Assembly: GCA_019116185.1 (NCBI GenBank)
Contig: DXCD01000090.1
Coordinates: 1 to 11,491 of the forward strand
Source of the DNA: Candidatus Mediterraneibacter stercorigallinarum
GTDB lineage: Bacteria > Bacillota > Clostridia > Lachnospirales > Lachnospiraceae
Length of the DNA stretch: 11,491 nt
Direction of reading: 5' to 3'
Below, in pieces: positions 1 to 5,166 of the stretch. A program made the translations under genes and the position numbers. Each line of letters starts with the position of its first letter. The first letter of the stretch is position 1. Below the pieces are notes generated by a model, which searched no databases, had not been told where the DNA came from, and was given only the letters and a program-made list of their open reading frames with translations.

Positions 1-29
1 TCCGCTCATTCCTTTTCATATGTTTTCAT
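1..29 (-). other. Possible start of a downstream gene leaving the window
   Basis: Three candidate starts lie within the first 29 bases on the minus strand. One ATG at 29 overlaps the stop of the 18-codon ORF by ATGA but gives only seven codons before its own stop. An ATG at 19 opens a frame beginning MKRNER that stays open to the window edge. An ATG at 9 begins MSG and overlaps the seven-codon frame by another ATGA. The ribosome binding sites are poor (AAAAGG lies too close to the ATG at 9). I infer that the transcript from the promoter at 449-477 feeds a real gene beyond the window, but which start is used cannot be decided here. Confidence 0.25.
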
Positions 30-82
30 ATATCGCCTATATCGCCATTTAAAGGCAAAAAAAGAAGCCTAATATTGGGCAT
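26..82 (-). CDS. 18-residue small ORF with a strong ribosome binding site
   Basis: This is a very short frame (MPNIRLLF...GDIGDI) whose ATG is preceded by AAAGGAG at six bases, one of the best Shine-Dalgarno matches in the window. It begins 11 bases after the stop of the 57-codon ORF, and its TGA overlaps a following ATG (ATGA). Its last six residues come from a direct repeat of GGCGATATA at 30-47. Strong initiation, small size and overlap with a following start suggest a leader peptide or translational-coupling device for the next gene, but this is inference. I recognise no family. It could also be a chance frame using a Shine-Dalgarno site that serves something else. Confidence 0.35.
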   Translation of the reverse strand: MPNIRLLFLPLNGDIGDI

Positions 83-93
83 ATCAGACTCCT

Positions 94-267
94 TTAATCT
101 CTCGCGTGTTTTCTTTTTGCATGCATCCTTCTGCTGATCTCCAGCTTGAAACCATCTTTCGCTGCCCGCTGTTCCACAATTGCATCTGTGATTTTCTTTC
201 CGGGCTGTAAGTCCCGCGCTGCAAATGTATCTATTATACGGGATCTCTTCCCTTTCACAATATTCAT
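94..267 (-). CDS. 57-residue basic hypothetical protein
   Basis: The protein starts MNIVKGKRSRIID and ends in a strongly basic stretch (RRMHAKRKHARD). No family is recognised, and no membrane segment or signal peptide is visible. The start at 267 is chosen because GGTGG lies seven bases upstream. A longer version from an ATG at 315 has no ribosome binding site. Codon choice in this frame looks normal, whereas the overlapping frame at 26-295 gives a Cys/Trp-rich, unnatural protein. The gene lies about 175 bases downstream of the predicted transcription start near 442. Its size and charge would suit a small nucleic-acid-binding protein or a remnant of a mobile-element gene. Both readings are guesses. 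Confidence 0.4.
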   Translation of the reverse strand: MNIVKGKRSRIIDTFAARDLQPGKKITDAIVEQRAAKDGFKLEISRRMHAKRKHARD

Positions 268-357
268 CGCACATCCACCATTTCGACCTTTCCATTTATT
301 ATATTCAGAAACCATTCAGATATTTATAACGGAGGTTCGAAATGCCTTTCCTTTATT

Positions 358-385
358 TGTTACATTTTGTTAAACAAATGTAACA
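358..385. repeat. 10-bp inverted repeat TGTTACATTT / AAATGTAACA
   Basis: Perfect 10-base arms at 358-367 and 376-385 flank an eight-base spacer. The right arm merges into the first unit of the 17-bp tandem array, which carries the same core (AATGTAACATC). The repeat lies in the predicted 5' untranslated region of the minus-strand transcript starting near 442. It could be a protein operator or an RNA hairpin. It lacks the GC-rich stem and U-run of an intrinsic terminator. Confidence 0.6.
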
Positions 386-443
386 TCCCTCTAATGTAGC
401 ATCCCCTCTAATGTAGCATCCCCTCTAATGTAGCATCCCCTCT
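377..443. repeat. Four tandem copies of a 17-bp repeat
   Basis: Units lie at 377-392 (16 bases, two changes), 393-409, 410-426 and 427-443. The last three are identical (AATGTAGCATCCCCTCT on the plus strand; AGAGGGGATGCTACATT on the minus strand). On the minus strand each unit presents a Shine-Dalgarno-like AGAGGGG directly abutting an ATG that opens a three-codon MLH frame closed by TAG. The array begins at the predicted transcription start of the minus-strand promoter. Short exact tandem repeats of this kind can change copy number by slippage. Confidence 0.85.
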
Positions 444-448
444 TTATG

Positions 449-477
449 AGTTTATCGAATTACCAAGCATCTGTCAA
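449..477 (-). promoter_or_regulatory. Sigma-A-type promoter for the left-end transcript
   Basis: On the minus strand a perfect -35 TTGACA (472-477) is separated by 17 bases from a -10 TAAACT (449-454, four of six consensus bases). The predicted start is about 442-443, the first base of the 17-bp tandem array. It points toward the small ORFs at 267 and 82 and out of the window. No experimental start is known to me. Confidence 0.65.
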
Positions 478-511
478 GTTTTAGTGGATTTTTGTTAATT
501 ATTGCTAAAAC
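478..511. repeat. 7-bp inverted repeat next to the -35 box
   Basis: GTTTTAG (478-484) and CTAAAAC (505-511) are perfect complements separated by 20 AT-rich bases, directly upstream of the -35 hexamer of the promoter at 449-477. The position suits an activator or repressor site, but the arms are short and the surroundings AT-rich, so chance is possible. The rest of the stretch from 512 to 616 holds no gene and no convincing terminator for the kinase-like gene that ends at 617. Confidence 0.35.
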
Positions 512-616
512 TCTCGTTAAAATATATCCGAATAATCCTCTTGAATATTTGCAGAATACCATATTGACGCTGTATTTTCAATCTTAACCCGATGGCTTCA
601 CAAAAATTTCTCATTC

Positions 617-1600
617 TTACCAGCGTTTTTCGCTCGCTTCTATTCCATACCCCAGCGCCTCCGCCAGGCACTCCACCGCCTCCTCAGAAATCGTGCACCC
701 CAGATGGTACACTGGCACACTGCCCAGCAGATCTTCCACCACATCCAGGGTGTGAATATGATCCTGCATGTTCCACTTATTTACCGTGATCTGACTGTAC
801 AAAAGCGGGAATGCCTGCCCCGGTGTCAGCTTCTCCGCACGGTTCTCCTTCGCCTGGCTCAGCATGACAACCGCCCGGATCGGAAGCGCTTCATTATGGC
901 AGATCTCAGACGTGCCACAGACCGGCCAGCCCTGTGCAGTCCACCTGCCGTCTCTTTTCCCCAGAAGAGCCCGGTCTCCGTTCACAGTCCGGCTGCCCCG
1001 GTACTTCTCCCACAGGTTCGCCTGCGTGGTCTTTCCCGTCTCAGAAGGCGCGGAAAAGAGAACCGCTTCTCCCTGATATTCTACATAAGCACAGTGGAGT
1101 ATCACCTGATCCTTTCTCACAAGGCGGCGTTCCAGAGCCAATAGAGATGTAAAGACCGGGTCAATGCGCAGATCCTTGATCTGTTCCCGGGCAAGAGTGA
1201 CCTCTGCGCGGTCCGCCGCTGCCTCCTCATAGCAGGCATAATAGTCCCGGCTTCCCTTCACGCCGATCAGGCGGCCCTCTAAGCCTCCGGCGCCGATATC
1301 ATTTCCCGCCGTTTCTCCGGCTCCTGCCGCTCCATCTGCCTGCCGGAATACAACCAGATCCGGCCGTCGCGCAATCACCTGTCCCTTTGGCCGGGGAAGC
1401 CGGTCCGCGACTTTGATATGATAAGTATATTCCGGCGCAGTCCTCTCTGCGGCAGCGTCTGCTTCATCGTCAGTGGCAGCGTACCCGCGCCAGGCGTTTT
1501 CAGTTCTGTATTCAAATTTCATAAAGTTCTCCGGCGGCTTCACTTCCGCCGCGCAGCAAAGCCGGAACGTAAAATCACCGATCCGAAATATCTTGTCCAT
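617..1600 (-). CDS. HPr-kinase-like / PEPCK-fold P-loop protein of the RiPP cassette
   Basis: This 327-residue protein has a variable N-terminal half (about 1-160) and a C-terminal domain resembling the HprK/PEPCK-fold kinase core. A His-Cys followed by YVEYQGEAVLFSAP leads into a Walker A motif, SETGKTT (about 186-192, with K190 and T191). After it come NGDR (207-210), a candidate for the acidic metal-binding position, and GWPVCGTSEI (224-233), which matches the conserved glycine-rich stretch of this fold. HPr-kinase-like proteins are known to phosphorylate the C-terminus of some lasso peptides, and related ones sit beside PqqD and radical SAM genes. I infer that it modifies the cassette's peptide or a cofactor, not HPr itself. 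It starts 26 bases inside the maturase gene, with AAGG six bases before the ATG, so expression is probably coupled. Family assignment is fairly sure; the substrate is unknown. Confidence 0.78.
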   Translation of the reverse strand: MDKIFRIGDFTFRLCCAAEVKPPENFMKFEYRTENAWRGYAATDDEADAAAERTAPEYTYHIKVADRLPRPKGQVIARRPDLVVFRQADGAAGAGETAGNDIGAGGLEGRLIGVKGSRDYYACYEEAAADRAEVTLAREQIKDLRIDPVFTSLLALERRLVRKDQVILHCAYVEYQGEAVLFSAPSETGKTTQANLWEKYRGSRTVNGDRALLGKRDGRWTAQGWPVCGTSEICHNEALPIRAVVMLSQAKENRAEKLTPGQAFPLLYSQITVNKWNMQDHIHTLDVVEDLLGSVPVYHLGCTISEEAVECLAEALGYGIEASEKRW

Positions 1601-2783
1601 CCCGCACCTTCCCCTGTATGTTCTCCTGCATAGTATCCTGTATACTCTCCTGTATTTTCCCCTGTGTGTGTACTTCGATTTGTTTCCACTCTTCCTTCAG
1701 CATCCGCAGAGATTCTTCGGCATACCGGCACATGTAGTCCGGCACGCCGTCATAGCTTCCCGTCTCATACAGAGCGCTGGCCGCGCAGGTGCGGCAGAGG
1801 TGCCGCAGATGGCAGGCACTGCATTTTGCATTCAAAAGGATCTTCCCTGTTTCTTCCACAATATGCCTCCACGCGGCGCCAAAGCCAGCGTCAAACACAG
1901 AGACAGCCGGGCTGCTCAGGATCACACAGGGCCTCATCTCTCCCTGCCAGTTGATCGTGAAGGAACACTGTCCTGCCATGCATGCCATGTGTCCCGGTTT
2001 CTCTTCTTTCGGTTCCGGGTGATCTGCTCTTTCTATTAACTGCCGGACATACTGAGGGAATAATTCCGGTCCCATCTCCCGCTTCCAGGCGTATACTCTC
2101 GCACGCGCCGCTTCTTCCGGTTCCAGACGGGACTGCATGTTGTAGGGGAGTTCCCGTTCTCTGACAGCCGGCATCATATAGGTGTCTACCCGCACAGGAA
2201 CTCCGTATTCTTCTTCAATATCCAGCAGCTTGCCCAGGTCGTCCTTATTGGCCCGGACGATACTCCCGCCGACTCTCACATCCACCCCATGCTCTCTGAG
2301 AAGACGGATTCCTCTCAGGGTCTTCTCATAGCCTCCCGGATAGTGGCAGAGATCCGCATAGGTCTCTTCGTCCGTTCCATAGAGGGTGATATTGATTCTC
2401 CTTGGTTTATGCTTCCCGAAGAACTCTGCCAGATCCTCATCGATCAAGGTACCATTGGTATTGATCGTCAGGATCATTCCCATCTCCCGCAGCCCGAGAT
2501 AAAGCCTGCGGAACTCCGGGAAGAGAAATGGCTCTCCGCCGGTCAGCAGAAGGAAGAGCACTCCCGCGTCCTTCATCTGACGCCCGATTTCCAGCCATTC
2601 ATCCGCCGTGCGCAGCCTGCCCTGCCGCTCCATTTCCTCCCGGCTCAGCCGGACATAACACATATCGCAGTTCATATTGCACAGAGGGAGCAGTTCGATA
2701 CTCCCGTTTGCCGGAGTCCGCATACTCTTTGCCTGAGCTAATAGCATGCGCTCCACTGTTGTGGCTCCTTCTAATGGTTCCAT
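1575..2783 (-). CDS. Radical SAM/SPASM peptide maturase
   Basis: This is a 402-residue radical SAM enzyme. The SAM-binding [4Fe-4S] motif is CNMNCDMC (C35, C39, C42), followed by LTGGEP and INTNGT of the barrel. The C-terminal SPASM region supplies auxiliary-cluster cysteines: C273 followed by GEMRPC (C286), then C321, C324, C330, C333 and C352. The spacing is C-x2-C-x5-C-x2-C, one residue shorter at the last step than the usual SPASM form. Such enzymes install thioether, C-C or related links in ribosomal peptides, guided by an RRE such as the neighbouring PqqD-like protein. The ATG at 2783 has GGAGG eight bases upstream. A longer frame to 2882 would run through a hairpin and overlap the upstream gene, so I reject it. 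The last 30 residues are an odd Gln-rich repeat (see the repeat at 1605-1664). Confidence 0.9.
   Translation of the reverse strand: MEPLEGATTVERMLLAQAKSMRTPANGSIELLPLCNMNCDMCYVRLSREEMERQGRLRTADEWLEIGRQMKDAGVLFLLLTGGEPFLFPEFRRLYLGLREMGMILTINTNGTLIDEDLAEFFGKHKPRRINITLYGTDEETYADLCHYPGGYEKTLRGIRLLREHGVDVRVGGSIVRANKDDLGKLLDIEEEYGVPVRVDTYMMPAVRERELPYNMQSRLEPEEAARARVYAWKREMGPELFPQYVRQLIERADHPEPKEEKPGHMACMAGQCSFTINWQGEMRPCVILSSPAVSVFDAGFGAAWRHIVEETGKILLNAKCSACHLRHLCRTCAASALYETGSYDGVPDYMCRYAEESLRMLKEEWKQIEVHTQGKIQESIQDTMQENIQGKVRDGQDISDR
1605..1664. repeat. Five tandem 12-bp repeats at the maturase 3' end
   Basis: Units lie at 1605-1616, 1617-1628, 1629-1640, 1641-1652 and 1653-1664. On the minus strand each begins CAGG (CAGGGGAAAATA, CAGGAGAGTATA, CAGGATACTATG, CAGGAGAACATA, CAGGGGAAGGTG). 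They encode five four-residue steps (QGKI, QESI, QDTM, QENI, QGKV), so changes in copy number keep the frame. Each unit carries a Shine-Dalgarno-like CAGGRGA, and the last one forms the ribosome binding region of the kinase-like gene starting at 1600. Confidence 0.8.
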
Positions 2784-2817
2784 AGGATGTCCCTCCCGTC
2801 CGGTGGTGATATGAAAA

Positions 2818-2839
2818 TAGACCGGAAAATTCCGGTCTA
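2818..2839 (-). terminator. Hairpin between substrate and maturase genes: partial terminator or processing site
   Basis: A 10-bp perfect stem (TAGACCGGAA paired with TTCCGGTCTA, two-base centre) lies in the 77-base gap between the proposed substrate and the radical SAM gene. On the minus strand it is followed by TTTTCATAT, a short U-run. This arrangement suits leaky termination or RNA processing that leaves more transcript for the substrate than for the enzyme. The U-run is too weak to call a full terminator. Confidence 0.55.
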
Positions 2840-2860
2840 ATGTAATTATGCAGTTAATTA

Positions 2861-3271
2861 TTACGAAGGGGTTTTGCCCCATGAATCCATGTCAAGATTA
2901 GTAGTGGCATGGCCATTCCAGCGCCATCCCAAAATAGCCCATTCTCGATTTCTCCATACAATAACGCCTTCTCCCGCATCCGGTCTTCTATTCCCATTAC
3001 GATCAATAAATCCGTCATAAAAATCCCCTGTATCAGGCGCATCATGAGTCACACCACAGGGAGTATACGATCCCATTCTTTCAGCGCTTCCCCAGCCTTC
3101 ATAGACACCATCTATCTTTCCGTCACTATTCGGATAATAATAAAGTGTTCCAGCAGGTGCATCACACTTAAACTTATAAGTTGCACCTCCCTCTCCGCAA
3201 GCCGCTACATATTCATTCGCCTCAAACCTCTGAACCATCGTCAAAGGCCGTGTCCATACATTCTTATTCAT
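2861..3271 (-). CDS. Proposed peptide substrate (RiPP-like precursor), NEYVAAC-motif protein
   Basis: This 136-residue protein starts MNKNVWTRPL and carries the motif FEANEYVAACG (16-26). From memory, a W..P...F.ANEYVAAC start recurs in short Clostridial proteins, some near radical SAM genes; I could not check this. Only three cysteines are present: C25, C36 and C72. The region after residue 30 is rich in Gly, Asp and aromatics. DRNGNRRPDAGE (90-101) matches an EF-hand loop at positions 1, 3, 5, 9 and 12, and DGKIDG at 50-55 resembles a second acidic turn. There is no signal peptide or membrane segment. It lies between the PqqD-like gene (ATGA overlap, GAGG ribosome binding site) and the maturase gene, the usual place for a precursor. 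It is long for a RiPP precursor, so it could instead be a folded partner protein. Confidence 0.6.
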   Translation of the reverse strand: MNKNVWTRPLTMVQRFEANEYVAACGEGGATYKFKCDAPAGTLYYYPNSDGKIDGVYEGWGSAERMGSYTPCGVTHDAPDTGDFYDGFIDRNGNRRPDAGEGVIVWRNREWAILGWRWNGHATTNLDMDSWGKTPS

Positions 3272-3555
3272 ACTTCCTCTCTTTCTTCTAACAACAACCC
3301 AACCCTCAAGTACTCATTTACAAAGCTGTGAATTCCATCTTCCATCTCGCCGTCGGGATCGGAATATTCTTTTCTCGCCTCAGCGATCACTTCTTCCTCT
3401 GTCCTGGGCTCCTGGAACAGCTTCCACAGGAAACTGCTGGTCTCATTCAGCGATATCATGCTGTTTTCAAATATCCCTGCTTCCCCCACAGGCACCAGCA
3501 CGGCTTCGCCGGCGACTTCCCGCAGAAGGAAGTTCGGATTTGCTTTCAACTTCAC
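3268..3555 (-). CDS. PqqD-like RiPP recognition element
   Basis: This is a 95-residue PqqD-family protein. The core LNETSSFLWKLF (36-47) followed by RTEEEVIAEA (51-60) and a C-terminal helix match the winged-helix RRE fold that binds precursor leaders and delivers them to the radical SAM enzyme. The start is GTG at 3555, with AAGGAG about nine bases upstream, giving MKLKANPNFLLREV, a normal PqqD start. A frame beginning at GTG 3597 has no ribosome binding site and would lie inside the promoter at 3588-3615. The TGA overlaps the start of the proposed substrate gene (ATGA), so the two are probably translated together. PqqD here is a stand-alone protein, not fused to the maturase. Confidence 0.85.
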   Translation of the reverse strand: MKLKANPNFLLREVAGEAVLVPVGEAGIFENSMISLNETSSFLWKLFQEPRTEEEVIAEARKEYSDPDGEMEDGIHSFVNEYLRVGLLLEEREEV

Positions 3556-3587
3556 AATATTCTTCTCCTTCTCGCAATGCACTTTCA

Positions 3588-3615
3588 ATAATAGCACACT
3601 TCACATATTTGTCAA
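3588..3615 (-). promoter_or_regulatory. Sigma-A promoter of the PqqD-substrate-maturase-kinase operon
   Basis: On the minus strand a perfect -35 TTGACA (3610-3615) is followed after 16 bases by -10 TATTAT (3588-3593, five of six consensus). A TTTTTTC run lies just upstream of the -35 and may act as an UP element. The predicted start is near 3581, about 26 bases before the GTG at 3555. The promoter sits in the 77-base gap after the nucleotidyltransferase gene, so the four downstream genes can be expressed without it. Confidence 0.7.
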
Positions 3616-3632
3616 CTTTGAAAAAAGGATTT

Positions 3633-4886
3633 CTACTGGATAATCTTGTATTTCTTCATGAGATCGACCCTGCGGTTTCCGATCTCAATACTCTCCTTTG
3701 CGTCATTTCCATTCGTCTGCTTTGTCTCTTTCAGATATTTTCTGATCCTTGACACCCATGCAGCCGGCAGGAGGAAAGGATGATTTTTCAGATATGTATA
3801 ATTCCTCTCCATGTAGCGCCGGTCCGGGAACAAAGTATGGATCAGGGACGCGCCCGCTTTCCTGCCTTTTTTGTCCTCTGTAACCGCCTGAAGCGTAATA
3901 TTGCTGCTATGTTTCCGGCTCATGCTGGAATCTCCGAACACTCCGGCCGCCAGCAGATCTTCCAGAAGCGCGCTGCTGTCCGCTTCTATACCTGCCCAGC
4001 ACTTCGGAAGGCCCGCTTTCTCAGGATCGAAATCCAGCTCTTTCTTCCCGATGTCAAACAGCGACGCCGCGAATACGTCCGCATGGATTCTCCGGCAGCT
4101 CTCCAAAATATGCTCCCAGTCAATATCCGCGCCGTAAGACTGGGCATAGATCACAATGTCGCAGACCTGACGGATGCCGAACCCGCTGTGCAGGAAATGC
4201 TTGAATGCATGAAGGATCAGGTAGAGCAGATGATCGGTATGTGACAGTGTCCAGATCTTCACTCCGCGGATCTCTTCCTGTATCATCCGGTCAAACACAC
4301 CGGCGAACAGATCATTCAGGTCTCCGTATGCCTCCGAATCAGACGCGAACAGTTCTTTATGAAGTTCGATATGTAAGGTCCCGTTTTCTTTATAATAGGG
4401 AACTTCCCCTTCCGCGTCCAGGTCTTTGTCCGCAGCCGGCGGTTTCATTCCATTTAAAAGGAAAATATCGTGGCACTTCCCGAATTGTTCCCGGGGGATC
4501 AGCACATCCTCATCCCCGGAGCACCGGTAATCCGGCTCTCGGTACATATTCCGGCAGATGATCCCTTTTACAACCAACGGCGTCAGCCCTTCTTCCAGAA
4601 GCTTTTTATATAACATCAGGAATTCTTCTGTCCTCCGGCTCTGTATCATGACCTGACGGATAACTTCCCTCTTGACCCCCTGTATTTCCTGCTGAGGAAA
4701 CGCCGCAAACGCCGGGCATTCGTATACAGTATCATAGATCATGGGCAGGATCTGATGGTACTGGCACAGACGGAAGAATTCCTGCCAGTCTTCCGCTGAG
4801 AATCCATCCTTCCAGGCCGCCTTTTCCCCATTCTGAAAGCATCGAAGCGCCTCCAGCATTTTCTCATTTAATGCATTTTTTTCCAT
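3633..4886 (-). CDS. Nucleotidyltransferase-fold protein (NTP_transf_5-like)
   Basis: This 417-residue protein resembles the uncharacterised nucleotidyltransferase family (Pfam NTP_transf_5) found beside RiPP genes. After a helical N-terminus come LVVKG (104-108) and RCSGDEDVLI (121-130), the latter fitting the metal-binding D-x-D-type motif (D125 and D127, here in the form DED). A later acidic strand, HIELH (172-176), could supply the third acid (E174). The C-terminal half is helical, with His-rich stretches (HTDHLLYLILHAFKHFLH). Members are thought to transfer a nucleotide or phosphate to a peptide or small molecule, but no substrate is established. The ATG at 4886 has AAGG six bases upstream. 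It precedes the RiPP operon in the same orientation, and the genes may work together even though the next gene has its own promoter. Confidence 0.75.
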   Translation of the reverse strand: MEKNALNEKMLEALRCFQNGEKAAWKDGFSAEDWQEFFRLCQYHQILPMIYDTVYECPAFAAFPQQEIQGVKREVIRQVMIQSRRTEEFLMLYKKLLEEGLTPLVVKGIICRNMYREPDYRCSGDEDVLIPREQFGKCHDIFLLNGMKPPAADKDLDAEGEVPYYKENGTLHIELHKELFASDSEAYGDLNDLFAGVFDRMIQEEIRGVKIWTLSHTDHLLYLILHAFKHFLHSGFGIRQVCDIVIYAQSYGADIDWEHILESCRRIHADVFAASLFDIGKKELDFDPEKAGLPKCWAGIEADSSALLEDLLAAGVFGDSSMSRKHSSNITLQAVTEDKKGRKAGASLIHTLFPDRRYMERNYTYLKNHPFLLPAAWVSRIRKYLKETKQTNGNDAKESIEIGNRRVDLMKKYKIIQ

Positions 4887-4944
4887 ATGTACCCTTCTTT
4901 TCTATAAAAATAAGTCCTTCCGGTAATATCTTCATGCATGAGTC

Positions 4945-4960
4945 AGAGCGCTGGCGCTCT
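4945..4960. repeat. Small hairpin in the leader of the nucleotidyltransferase gene
   Basis: AGAGCG and CGCTCT form a six-bp GC-rich stem with a four-base loop, 59-74 bases upstream of the ATG at 4886. No U-run follows it on the minus strand, so it is not an intrinsic terminator. It may be a leader RNA structure or a binding site. Confidence 0.4.
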
Positions 4961-4967
4961 TATTGGT

Positions 4968-4998
4968 ATTTTATACTAGTATTGGGATTTTTTTCCAG
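4968..4998 (-). promoter_or_regulatory. Tentative promoter of the nucleotidyltransferase gene with palindromic -10 region
   Basis: The minus strand carries TATAAAAT (4968-4975) as a possible -10, but no good -35 lies 16-18 bases upstream (only CTGGAA or TGGAAA). The -10 overlaps a perfect 10-bp palindrome, ATACTAGTAT (4973-4982). A weak -35 with an overlapping palindrome suits a regulated promoter. The intergenic region from 4887 to 5166 must contain a promoter, because a terminator closes the upstream operon. Confidence 0.35.
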
Positions 4999-5046
4999 TG
5001 TTTCCGGCAAAAAATTTAAAAAAGGTATTCATGAACTGATTTTTTA

Positions 5047-5058
5047 GATCTGCAGATC
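5047..5058. repeat. 12-bp perfect palindrome GATCTGCAGATC
   Basis: This is a perfect palindrome in the gap between the terminator and the nucleotidyltransferase gene, about 50 bases upstream of the tentative -35. A shorter one, CTTCGAAG, lies at 5082-5089. Either could be an operator, and either could be chance. Confidence 0.3.
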
Positions 5059-5108
5059 GTAGAAATAAGTAATATTCTGTCCTTCGAAGTATGCCTTATT
5101 TTAGCACC

Positions 5109-5158
5109 AAAAAGGGAGAATTACCCCATACTCAAGTATGAGATAATTCTCCCTTTTT
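5109..5158. terminator. Bidirectional intrinsic terminator ending the polysaccharide operon
   Basis: A perfect 15-bp stem (AAAAAGGGAGAATTA at 5109-5123, complement at 5144-5158) encloses a second small stem (CATAC/GTATG around TCAA). The A-run on one arm and T-run on the other give a U-tract in both directions. It begins eight bases after the stop of the LuxR-type gene and separates the polysaccharide block from the peptide cassette. Confidence 0.85.
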
Positions 5159-5166
5159 TCGCATTT

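Noticed and set aside
26..295. 89-codon minus-strand frame overlapping the 57-codon ORF
   Set aside because: No ribosome binding site at its ATG and an unnatural Cys/Trp/Arg-rich composition; only its last 18 codons have a good internal start.
377..443. CRISPR array
   Set aside because: The 17-bp units abut with no spacers, and no cas genes are present; these are simple tandem repeats.
592..2785. Several plus-strand frames of 60-190 codons
   Set aside because: All are antisense shadows of the kinase-like and radical SAM genes, with no domains or ribosome binding sites that would outweigh the minus-strand genes.
2784..2882. Longer maturase start giving a 33-residue N-terminal extension
   Set aside because: It would run through the 10-bp hairpin and overlap the substrate gene, and it lacks a good ribosome binding site; ATG 2783 has GGAGG at eight bases and gives a normal radical SAM N-terminus.
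617..4886. Lasso-peptide cluster
   Set aside because: No lasso cyclase (asparagine-synthetase-like) or leader protease gene is present; only the PqqD, kinase-like and nucleotidyltransferase-like parts are shared with such clusters.
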